From NCBI GenBank assembly GCA_902800055.1, contig CADCCW010000013.1, forward strand, positions 1 to 64,000: a stretch of DNA of 64,000 nucleotides, written 5' to 3'. The position numbers and the translations under genes are program-made. Under the pieces are notes generated by a model. The model was not told where the DNA came from and ran no database searches. It worked only from the letters and a program-made list of their open reading frames with translations. Positions within the stretch are counted from its first letter, which is position 1, and the number at the start of each line of letters is the position of its first letter. Shown here in pieces: positions 54,525 through 61,772 of this stretch. The DNA is from an uncultured bacterium (GTDB lineage: Bacteria > Verrucomicrobiota > Kiritimatiellia > RFP12 > UBA1067).

Positions 54525-54964
54525 CGTCGATTCCGTCTTACACCTTCCGCAACTGCTCCATCGTGACCAACCTTTCGCTTGGCGCCAACTTGTCCTCCCT
54601 TAAGGCGAATGCGTTTGAGCAGCTCGGCAAAAGCGCCAATGCGAGCGTCGTGTTCGCGGGCGACAAGCCGACGCTTGAGGCCTCGGCATTTTCGGCTACG
54701 ACTCCCGCCAAGGTTCGCTTCCTCGTTCCATGGAATGGCGGTAGCAAATACCCAGCGTGGGCGGCGTTCCTGACCGACACAGCCAAGGTGACGCCGTGGG
54801 CGGATCTTTCGGCAGCGGACAAGGAAACCTACGAGGCCAACTTCCCTGGCAAGATGGCGACCCACAATCCATACGGTAAGGTAATCTCCTCTGAAGATGG
54901 TTTTCCTGCCGGTTCGTGGATCTGCATCAAGAAAGCGCCCGGCGCAGTGTACTACCTGCGATAG
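54521..54964 (+). pseudogene. secreted BspA-like protein, fragment 3
   Basis: The frame continues the LRR_5 strands (TSIPSYTFRNCSIVTNLSLG), then a hydrophilic C-terminal part ending in SWICIKKAPGAVYYLR. The last residues, GAVYYLR, resemble the GFIYIVR tail of the neighbouring surface proteins. Fragments 1-3 were evidently one gene of about 540 codons (53335-54964). Confidence 0.65.
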
Positions 54965-55025
54965 CGCGGCGGTTTTGCCGCGGCAGAGGGCTGATGCCGA
55001 TTTTGCGGCGCGTTGCTTTTTGGAA

Positions 55026-55070
55026 CAAAAGGGTCGGACCCTTCTGTATATGTTTTACTGTATATGCTTG
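55026..55070 (+). repeat. 45-bp palindromic repeat (REP/MITE-like)
   Basis: Begins with the perfect palindrome AAGGGTC-G-GACCCTT and ends with a direct repeat CTGTATATG-TTTTA-CTGTATATG. Other copies: 55542-55584 (reverse), 58369-58413, and within the 3' repeats at about 53152-53198 and 60548-60592. No transposase is in the window; mobilisation in trans by a REP-associated transposase is inference. Confidence 0.75.
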
Positions 55071-55135
55071 GATGAATGTTACTGGACTCCGCGGCACCTT
55101 GCGCGGCAGTTTGCGCGGCGGTTTGCGAACGCTCT

Positions 55136-55169
55136 CCTACCGCCGCATTTATATAAATCCGGCGGTAGG
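55136..55169. repeat. 34-bp palindrome
   Basis: CCTACCGCCG and CGGCGGTAGG form 10-bp arms, and the centre ATTTATATAAAT is itself palindromic. It could be a transposable palindrome or a terminator of the upstream surface gene; no T-run follows. Confidence 0.6.
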
Positions 55170-55252
55170 TCAGAAGCAGAAGTGATAATTTAGGTCTGAC
55201 CTATTTTATCATGTTTACAACACCCTCGCGGCAGTTTGCGCGGCACCTGAGA

Positions 55253-55320
55253 GGTTGAAAGGTTGAAAAGTTGAAAGGTTGAAAAGTTGGGCGGAACCGG
55301 TTGAGAAGTTGAGAAGTTGA
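55253..55320 (+). repeat. 8-bp tandem repeat
   Basis: Alternating units of GGTTGAAA and AGTTGAAA (later AGTTGAGA) over 68 bp, broken once by GGCGGAACC. Repeat number could vary by slippage. Confidence 0.75.
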
Positions 55321-55389
55321 CTAACCACCAAACCATTCACTGCCGCGAAAGCCAACACAGAGCGCGGCAGAAATGGTATAATTCACGCG

Positions 55390-55509
55390 ATGAAACCCCA
55401 TGCCAAGTCCGCGCTTGCGCTCGCCCTCGCCATCGTGGGCGGAATTTCGCCCTCGCCATCGTGGGCGGAATTGCGGCTGGCACGCGCTGTGACGCGTCGG
55501 AATGGGTAG
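55390..55509 (+). pseudogene. signal-peptide remnant with 26-bp tandem duplication
   Basis: A TGGTATAATTCACG promoter leads to ATG 55390, giving MKPHAKSALALALAIVGG, a clear signal peptide. The 26 bases 55421-55446 are exactly repeated at 55447-55472, which shifts the frame and stops it at 55509. Without the duplication the frame would read on as GGIAAGTRCDASEWVEN through a reverse palindromic repeat to a stop at 55661. It is probably the 5' relic of another surface gene. Confidence 0.55.
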
Positions 55510-55541
55510 AGAATTCGTCGCAGACCAACCCGCGCCCCGCA

Positions 55542-55584
55542 GCATATACAGTAAAAACATATACAGAAGGGTCTGACCCTTTTG
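55542..55584 (-). repeat. 45-bp palindromic repeat, reverse copy
   Basis: Reverse complement of the element at 55026, with AAGGGTCTGACCCTT as its palindrome and an extra A in the spacer. Confidence 0.7.
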
Positions 55585-55657
55585 TCCCCAGGGCTCTTCA
55601 CCGTGAAAATCACTTGGCTTTTGGGCGCAAGCGCCTGATTTGCGAAAGGAATAAAAG

Positions 55658-58201
55658 ATGAACAAGAAGGCAAAATCCATTTTTGACAGCACGCATGCAT
55701 GGCGCATGGCCGCCTGTTGCCTTTCAGCCGCGTGCGCGGCATTTTCGCCGCGTGCCGCGTTTGCGGTGCCGTTCGACGAAGCGCTGTTCACGCACAAGTC
55801 GACAATCGTCATCTCGGGCTACGCCGGCGAATCGACGCTGAACGACTTCCCGGTGCTCGTCACTCTCGCCGCGAACTCCCCGGCTGGCTTCGACTACGCC
55901 GACTGTGCGGCCGACGGCTCCGACATCCGGTTCGTGGACATGAACGGCGATCTGGCGCCGCACGAAATCGAGAAGTGGAATGCCGAAGGGACTTCCTACA
56001 TCTGGGTCAAGGTGCCACGTCTTTCCGGAACGGCGACGCAGCTCACGCTCTTTTATGGGTCGGATTCCCCAGCTCTGCCCGCCGTGTCGGCGTCGGACGT
56101 CTGGTCGCAGTACGCCGTCGTCATCCACGGCGGCTCATCGCTGACGAACGCCGTCGGGAACGGCCTCGCTGTCGCCGCCGGTTCGGCGAGTGTCATTGGG
56201 AACACGACCAACGGCGTTGTTGGCGGCTGCATTTCTAAAACCACCTACAGCGGGATTGGACTCAATGTCTCCAACCCGTCGCCAAAGCTTTCAGACGTCG
56301 GCCAGTTTTCCGTTTCCGCCTGGTTCAACCGCGATGGCGAGGGCGGCAGAACAGATACGAAATCGCACTATCTTGCCGCCAGTCGTACCGGCTGGGCCAA
56401 CATGGATGGCTTTGCGCTGATCTTCGAGCATAGCGAATACATTTCCGTTTCCTACAAGAATGGCCACAACTGGAGCAGCGGCAATTACCTCCTTGACGAG
56501 CATGCATGGCGTCACATCGCCTTCTCCTACGCCGCCGGGGAAATGGTTACCTCCTACTTTGACGGGAACAAGGACCAGTCTAAGCGGTCTCCAGCCACGC
56601 TCGTAAACACAAACGTCACCTACTGGACGTTCGGGTCGTATGCGAACACGTCCGAGACGGAGGGCTTCCGTGGCGAGATGGACGAAATCCGCGTCTTCAA
56701 CGGCTTTGCTTCCGGCGACTGGATCAAGGCGGAGCATGACACCGCAGCCAATCCCGCCTCGTTCGCGGTGCTTGGTGCAGTGGAGGCGGTTGACGTTGCA
56801 GCGCCGCAGTTTGGCTTGGCCACCGCATCGGACAAGAACGGAACGGTTTCGTTCAACATTGACATCCTGCGCCCTGGACTCGGTGGCGGAGTGCCGACGT
56901 CCGTGTCCATCTTCTACGGAACCGATGGTGAACACTGGACGGAGAAGTCGCTTGGCTCTCGGAACACCGCCGGCAGGCTGGCCGGTTCTGTGTCTGGTTT
57001 CGCGGCCGACACCAAAGTTTACTGGTTCGCTCGTGCCACCGCAACCAGCTCCGGCGATACCAAGATCGCCGAAACGTCAAGGCGGTCGTTAGTCACGAAG
57101 GCATGCGATCCGGCGATGCGCTACAAGAGTTTCACCGCGACCGTCAACTGGGATGGCATACCAGTGGAGAATATTCCTGTCTTGGTGCGGCTTTCCGACG
57201 GGAATCCGGTCGGTTTCATCCATAGAGAAGTCAAGGCATGTGGCTTCGAAGTGCTCGACGAGGACGGATACATGCTTCCCTACGAAATCGACACGTGGGA
57301 TCCCTCCGGCGAATCGTTAATCTGGGTGCTGGTGCGTGACTACCGCGATGGCGCCACGTTCACCGTCCGCTATGGTTCGTCTTTCGCCAACGCACCGTTG
57401 CCGTCAACCGACGTCTGGGCCGGTTACGCAGGCGTCTGGCACCTCAACGACACGAATTCGGCGAGCGCCTACGGCACCTACCCCAACTCGACGGCGGCGG
57501 CTGGAATCGACGGCGAGAAGGCGCAGGCGTCAATCGCCGACGAGGACGGGAAGATCGGCAAGTCGGTCAAGATCTGCAACGCCACCGCGAAAGGTACGGG
57601 CTTCCAATATGGCGGCGTCTTCATGCCCGACTCCGGGGCTGATTCGCCGCTTGATCTCGGCGACACGTTCATGATTTCCGGCTGGTTCAAGCACAAGAAT
57701 CAGAACTACTACTACGACCAGGTGTTCTCGAAGAGGCAGAACTCCGCCAACACCACGGCGCCGACCGGAGCGTTCATGACCCAGATGTATGTTAATGGTG
57801 CCGCAACGACCTTCGGAGTGTTCGGCAACAGCGGTCAAAACACCCAAAAGACGACAACCCTCGCGACGCTTAACAATGTCTGGAGCCGCCTGTCCGTTGT
57901 GTTTGACGGCACTTCCTGTCATGTTTATCAAGATGGTGTCTTGAAGACGACCATGACGGGAATTGCCCCCGTGACGACCAATGATTCGCCCCTTTGCATT
58001 GGTAATGTGCAAAGCGCACGCGGCAACGGACAGGGCGACGCCGCCTGGTGCGGCTGGGTGGACGAGGTGCGCCTTTTGGGCGGCTACCCCGGTCCGACCT
58101 GGCTTAATGCCGAGCATCACGCGATGGCGGACGATTCTGCGCTCGACCTTTCGGAAGTGTCCGAGCACGGGTCGACGGGATTCATCTTCGTCGTCCACTA
58201 A
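55658..58201 (+). CDS. secreted DUF2341/LamG surface protein
   Basis: 847 residues with a signal peptide ending AAFAV (cleavage about residue 36). It has two DUF2341 domains (about 48-125, FPVLVTLAANSPAGFDY; about 495-575, IPVLVRLSDGNPVGF) and two LamG/concanavalin-like domains (about 190-360, FSVSAWFNRDGEG and MDEIRVFNG; about 600-830, FMISGWFKHKNQN and VDEVRLLGG). Such proteins bind or display on glycans. AAAGGAAT precedes the ATG. The C-terminus is STGFIFVVH, like the tail of its neighbours. It is the only large surface gene in this zone with no visible damage. Confidence 0.85.
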   Translation: MNKKAKSIFDSTHAWRMAACCLSAACAAFSPRAAFAVPFDEALFTHKSTIVISGYAGESTLNDFPVLVTLAANSPAGFDYADCAADGSDIRFVDMNGDLAPHEIEKWNAEGTSYIWVKVPRLSGTATQLTLFYGSDSPALPAVSASDVWSQYAVVIHGGSSLTNAVGNGLAVAAGSASVIGNTTNGVVGGCISKTTYSGIGLNVSNPSPKLSDVGQFSVSAWFNRDGEGGRTDTKSHYLAASRTGWANMDGFALIFEHSEYISVSYKNGHNWSSGNYLLDEHAWRHIAFSYAAGEMVTSYFDGNKDQSKRSPATLVNTNVTYWTFGSYANTSETEGFRGEMDEIRVFNGFASGDWIKAEHDTAANPASFAVLGAVEAVDVAAPQFGLATASDKNGTVSFNIDILRPGLGGGVPTSVSIFYGTDGEHWTEKSLGSRNTAGRLAGSVSGFAADTKVYWFARATATSSGDTKIAETSRRSLVTKACDPAMRYKSFTATVNWDGIPVENIPVLVRLSDGNPVGFIHREVKACGFEVLDEDGYMLPYEIDTWDPSGESLIWVLVRDYRDGATFTVRYGSSFANAPLPSTDVWAGYAGVWHLNDTNSASAYGTYPNSTAAAGIDGEKAQASIADEDGKIGKSVKICNATAKGTGFQYGGVFMPDSGADSPLDLGDTFMISGWFKHKNQNYYYDQVFSKRQNSANTTAPTGAFMTQMYVNGAATTFGVFGNSGQNTQKTTTLATLNNVWSRLSVVFDGTSCHVYQDGVLKTTMTGIAPVTTNDSPLCIGNVQSARGNGQGDAAWCGWVDEVRLLGGYPGPTWLNAEHHAMADDSALDLSEVSEHGSTGFIFVVH

Positions 58202-58502
58202 AGGCCGGCGGGGAACCCGTGCTGCAGGGGTCTGCCACCAATGGTGTTTTGTCGCGTCCGACGTCCTCTTGCATCTGGCGGTATATTGTGATACACTACT
58301 TCCCGACCGACCCGTTTGGGTAACTGCTTCGCTTTAGCGAAGACGTGCAACAGACCCCCTGTAAGGAACAAAAGGGTCGGACCCTTCCGTATATGTTTTA
58401 CTATATATGCTTGAATGGAGGAGAACATGAAGTGACAGGTTCCGCGGCAGAATGCGCGGCGATTTGGTATAATACGCGTCAAATGATGGAAGACACTTTT
58501 GG
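58202..58502. other. 301-bp region with promoters, a hairpin and gene-start relics
   Basis: It contains a TGATACACTAC box (about 58281), hairpin CTTCGCT-TT-AGCGAAG (about 58327-58342), a 45-bp palindromic repeat, GGAGGAG with ATGAAGTGA (a start codon followed by one codon and a stop, about 58427), GCGGC 12-mers, and a TTTGGTATAATACGC promoter (58463-58477) followed by ATGATGGAAGACACTTTT, the first codons of a lost gene (MMEDTF). Confidence 0.5.
58369..58413 (+). repeat. 45-bp palindromic repeat
   Basis: AAGGGTCGGACCCTT followed by CCGTATATG-TTTTA-CTATATATG, with two changes from the 55026 copy. Confidence 0.7.
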
Positions 58503-58601
58503 GAGCAGATGGGGACAGTCCCCAGGTTGTTGCCGAGGTAACTGATAATTTTAACACTAACAAGGAAGAAAATGCAATGAATGGTTCAATAGTCAAGAAG
58601 T
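58503..58601 (+). repeat. 99-bp 5' repeat of the surface genes, copy B
   Basis: Identical to 49978-50076. This copy stands 25 nt after a good TATAAT promoter and so probably provides the 5' untranslated region and first codons of an expressed gene. Confidence 0.85.
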
Positions 58602-60610
58602 GCGGCGCATCCGCCGCGCTGGCGGCGAGCACCAATGAATTCGCCGTTATCGACATCATGGAGACGGTGCGGCAGAGCGAAGTCGAGTCGCCGTTTACGG
58701 TGTCGTACACCGGCGCTCATTCGGCCAGCGATAACCTGAGCGCCGTCATGCAGCTCTTCGACGGCGACCTGACTGCGGACAACAACAAGGCAGACTCCGA
58801 AAACGGCCGCGTGCTTTTCGTCTTGTCAAAAGGCGCGACGGTCACGGTGTCCTTCAATCCGGCGGCGTTTGGAAACCGGCCGCTCTTCTTGGGACAATAC
58901 GGCTTTCGCATGGCCAATGTGGCGACGGCCAGCGGGTGGAACATCCCCAACCGTCTTCCTGCTGCGTGGACGGTCAAGGTCAGCGACAAGGAAAACCCGG
59001 CCTCGGACGACGACTGGGTGCTGGTTGACAGCCATTCCGGGTTGACGCATTCCTTCTATGGCCCGGTGAACGGCTGCTACACGGCCGATTTCTCGCTTGA
59101 GCTGCCAGTGGCGTTTCGGCATGTTCGTTTTGCTTTCACGGGATCGACCGGCAACAACGACAACGTCCAGCTTGGCGAAATCTGCATGTCGGGCCTGATA
59201 GGACCCAACGAAGCCGGCCGACGCGACGTCTGCCTGTGCAAGACAAGCCCCGTGTCGCCGAACGCCGATGGCTCGGCGACGGCGAAGGCGTCGATTTTAC
59301 CGGCGGGGGCGGAAGTCGATCCATACGATATTTTCGTCACATACCGCACGGGTGACCACGCCGACACGAACTGGCTGGCGCGTGCCACGCAATTCACTGG
59401 ACTCTACGAAACCACAATCCCCGGTCTTCGGCTTGGAGCCGACTACACGCTCCAGTTCGGCATCGTCGCCACGAACGGGACGGTGGAGCTGGGTGAAGTA
59501 GTTGAGTTTTCAACGCCACTTGACGTCATGCCAGCCGGCTCGTTGCCTGGCGGGTTTGAGGCGGTTGAATACATTGAATCGACGGACACGGGGCACCAGT
59601 ACATTGACTGCGGCTTTGCGCCGAACAGTGTCAGATTGGGCTTCGCCATTGACTTCATCGGCTACAGTTCGTTCCAGAAGGGGGCGTTCCACGACACAGA
59701 CGATCGCGATACCGGCTACGGCGTCTATCTGTCGTCCATCGTCAAGGGGCAGAATGCCATGCTGCTGATCTCGACGAGTACGGGCATGAATGGCACCTTT
59801 CCTACCGGACTGTTCTGGTACAATGGGGCGATGCCTGCCTACAATGCCAAGCTGGTCAGAAACGAGAGGATGCAGATTACGCTTGACGAGAGTACTGGCA
59901 GCAGCAACTATCGCGCGATCTGCGGTGCCACGACCAATATCCAGAACGTGACGCAGGCAACGATTAGCTCCGGGCCAAACGTCTTCGTGTTCGCCGCCGG
60001 CAACGGGCCGGGGAACAATCCGGACCAGTTTGGCGTCATGCGCCTTTACTCCCTCAAGTTCTACAACGACTCCGTATCCACGCGCGAGCTGATACACGAC
60101 TTCGTGCCGGTTCGCAAAATTGCGGACGACACCTATGGGCTCTACGATCTTGTCGCCGGCGTCTGGTGCCCGAACGGCAGCGCGACGCCGTTCCTCGCAG
60201 GTTCTGCGGTTAACATCGGAGGCATTCTGACCATCGACTCCGTGAGTTTCGTCGGCCGGACGCTGACGGTGACGTTGAACCGCAACGGGGCCTCGACTGC
60301 GGAGGCCGATGTCTATGCCGCGTGGGGGGCGGATTACGCCGCGATGGACACGGCAGGCTGGGAGCACACGGCGCGGCTCGGCGCGTTTGCGGAAAACGCC
60401 CAGACGGCGCAGTTCACGACGCCGGCTCTCGCGCGCGACACCGTTTACGTCCGCTTCTACACTATCTCCCCGACCAGCCCGCCAAATCCAGCGGCTTCAT
60501 CTATATCGTGCGCTGACGCAGCCGCTGCGCAGTCTCGGCGGATAGGGTCAAAAGGGTCGGACCCTTCTGTATATGTTTTACTGTATAAGCTTGTCTTTGT
60601 GCGTGGGTAA
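58577..60610 (+). CDS. secreted LamG-like surface protein, probable frameshift at the C-terminus
   Basis: From ATG 58577 (AAGGAAG upstream) the frame gives MNGSIVKKCGASAALAAS, a short and doubtful signal peptide directly after the shared repeat. About 650 residues follow: a discoidin-like region (PLFLGQYGFRMANVATA), a fibronectin-like segment, and a LamG-like module (EYIESTDTGHQYIDCG ... GLYDLVAGVW). Near 60480 the frame probably slips: it runs on through repeat DNA to 60610 (ending KLVFVRG), while the adjacent frame gives the family tail KSSGFIYIVR with a stop at 60516. One missing base in CCCGCCAAATCC would explain this. Confidence 0.72.
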   Translation: MNGSIVKKCGASAALAASTNEFAVIDIMETVRQSEVESPFTVSYTGAHSASDNLSAVMQLFDGDLTADNNKADSENGRVLFVLSKGATVTVSFNPAAFGNRPLFLGQYGFRMANVATASGWNIPNRLPAAWTVKVSDKENPASDDDWVLVDSHSGLTHSFYGPVNGCYTADFSLELPVAFRHVRFAFTGSTGNNDNVQLGEICMSGLIGPNEAGRRDVCLCKTSPVSPNADGSATAKASILPAGAEVDPYDIFVTYRTGDHADTNWLARATQFTGLYETTIPGLRLGADYTLQFGIVATNGTVELGEVVEFSTPLDVMPAGSLPGGFEAVEYIESTDTGHQYIDCGFAPNSVRLGFAIDFIGYSSFQKGAFHDTDDRDTGYGVYLSSIVKGQNAMLLISTSTGMNGTFPTGLFWYNGAMPAYNAKLVRNERMQITLDESTGSSNYRAICGATTNIQNVTQATISSGPNVFVFAAGNGPGNNPDQFGVMRLYSLKFYNDSVSTRELIHDFVPVRKIADDTYGLYDLVAGVWCPNGSATPFLAGSAVNIGGILTIDSVSFVGRTLTVTLNRNGASTAEADVYAAWGADYAAMDTAGWEHTARLGAFAENAQTAQFTTPALARDTVYVRFYTISPTSPPNPAASSISCADAAAAQSRRIGSKGSDPSVYVLLYKLVFVRG

Positions 60611-60642
60611 GTAACGCGGGCGACCGCGGCGGTTTGCGCGGC
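60490..60642 (+). repeat. 3' repeat of the surface genes, copy B
   Basis: 153 bp, nearly identical to 53092-53245 (one substitution and one indel). Includes the SGFIYIVR codons, an intact AAGGGTCGGACCCTT palindrome and GCGGCGGTTTGCGCGGC. Confidence 0.85.
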
Positions 60643-60646
60643 AGTT

Positions 60647-61027
60647 CTAACCCAATGCCTCGGCGGCGGCGAGGACGGCGTTGCGGACGCAGTCCTCGCA
60701 GCTGCAGAGCGGCTTGCCGGTGTCGACGCCCTTGAGCTCGCGGCAGATCGTCGCGCCGCAGAGTTCCCTGAACCGCGGCAGAATTCTGCGCGAGAGCGCC
60801 ATCGTGCCGCTGCCGCCGGTGCGCAGCCCCGCGACCATGACCGCGCCCACGAGCGCGCCGCAGGAGCCCTCCATCGTCCCCATGCCGGAGCCGAACCCGG
60901 CGGCGAGGCTCGTTAGCGTCGCCTCGTCGAGCGATACCGTGTCGGCGAACGCGCGCACGACCGCCTGGCAGCAGTTCATCTCGCGCTTCAGCTTCGCCGC
61001 GTAATCCTGTCTTTCCGCTGTCGTCAT
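60647..61027 (-). CDS. C_GCAxxG_C_C family protein
   Basis: 126 residues from ATG 61027 (ACGGAGG upstream). REMNCCQAVVRAF, GSCGALVGAVMV (the GCAxxG-like core), CGATICRELKG and PLCSCEDCVRNAV carry the conserved cysteines of this small redox or metal-binding family. It is sometimes found with redox enzymes. The promoter TTGGTATAATACGC is on the minus strand about 61050-61063. Function is unknown. Confidence 0.85.
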   Translation of the reverse strand: MTTAERQDYAAKLKREMNCCQAVVRAFADTVSLDEATLTSLAAGFGSGMGTMEGSCGALVGAVMVAGLRTGGSGTMALSRRILPRFRELCGATICRELKGVDTGKPLCSCEDCVRNAVLAAAEALG

Positions 61028-61113
61028 GGTGCCTCCGTTCATTTGCCGCGTATTATACCAAATTTCCGGCGCTGCGCCCCAAGCCCCGCGAATTATGGTA
61101 TACTACACGGCGT

Positions 61114-61725
61114 ATGAAAAGGCTTTTCGTGCTATTGACCCTGGTCGCCGCCGGCGCGGCGTCTGCGGAGCCTGCGCCGCCGGCCGAGTCCGCGACGAAT
61201 GCGCCTGCGGCGGCGGTTGCCGCGACCAACCTGCCGCCGGCGGAGTTGGCGGCCGCTACCAACGCGCCGCCGCGGAAGCCGCTGCGCCCCGCCGTGATCA
61301 CCGCGGCGTCTACGTTCTACGACCGCAAGGAGGGCATCGCCGTCTTCACCGGCAAGGTGCATGTGGACGACGAGCGCTACCAGATCCACGCCGACAAGGC
61401 GTACGTCTCGATCGTCCCCACCAACCAGCTCCGGCGCATCGTCGCCATCGGCCACGTGGCGATGACCAACGAGGCGCGGCGCGCCTACGGCGCGAAGGTT
61501 ACCTACAACCGCCCGACCGGCACGGTGGTGCTCGTCGGCGGCGACGATGGCACGCCGGCGAAGATCGTGGACGAGTCGAAGGGCGCCGGCAAGGAGCAGA
61601 CGGTGGTCGGCTCCAAGATCCGCTTCTGGGTCGACGCCGAGCAGGTGGAGGTGCTCGACGCGTCCATCACCACGCCGACCTCCGGCGCTGGCGACCTCAA
61701 GAAGGCCCTGGGCGGGGACCTGTGA
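61114..61725 (+). CDS. LptA/OstA-like periplasmic protein
   Basis: 203 residues with a signal peptide (LFVLLTLVAAGAASA). An Ala/Pro/Asn-rich linker of about 40 residues is followed by ITAASTFYDRKEGIAVFTGKVHVDDERYQIHADKAYV, the OstA/LptA beta-jellyroll that carries lipopolysaccharide across the periplasm. TATACT ends 9 nt before the ATG, so the leader is very short. Downstream genes are metabolic, so whether it is the main LptA is unclear. Confidence 0.75.
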   Translation: MKRLFVLLTLVAAGAASAEPAPPAESATNAPAAAVAATNLPPAELAAATNAPPRKPLRPAVITAASTFYDRKEGIAVFTGKVHVDDERYQIHADKAYVSIVPTNQLRRIVAIGHVAMTNEARRAYGAKVTYNRPTGTVVLVGGDDGTPAKIVDESKGAGKEQTVVGSKIRFWVDAEQVEVLDASITTPTSGAGDLKKALGGDL

Positions 61726-61772
61726 AACCCGCCGCGCGGCAGCTTTGAACCAAAACAGCAAAGGAAAAGAAA

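Larger units (their letters stand above)
54965..55657. other. 693-bp region of repeats and a small broken gene
   Basis: No intact gene is visible. It contains GCGGC-type 12-mers (54964-54985, 55088-55124, 55229-55246), a 45-bp palindromic repeat in each orientation, a 34-bp palindrome (55136-55169), a 13-bp palindrome TAGGTCTGACCTA (55191-55203), an 8-bp tandem repeat and a signal-peptide remnant with a 26-bp duplication. Confidence 0.6.

Noticed and set aside
55253-55320. Possible CRISPR array
   Set aside because: Units are only 8 bp and contiguous, with no spacers and no cas genes.
58202-58345. Possible small RNA between TGATACACTAC and the CTTCGCT/AGCGAAG hairpin
   Set aside because: A promoter and a weak hairpin alone are not enough; no known RNA family features or T-run were found.
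49978-60642. Diversity-generating retroelement behind the variable surface genes
   Set aside because: No reverse transcriptase and no template/variable repeat pair with adenine-specific changes are in the window.
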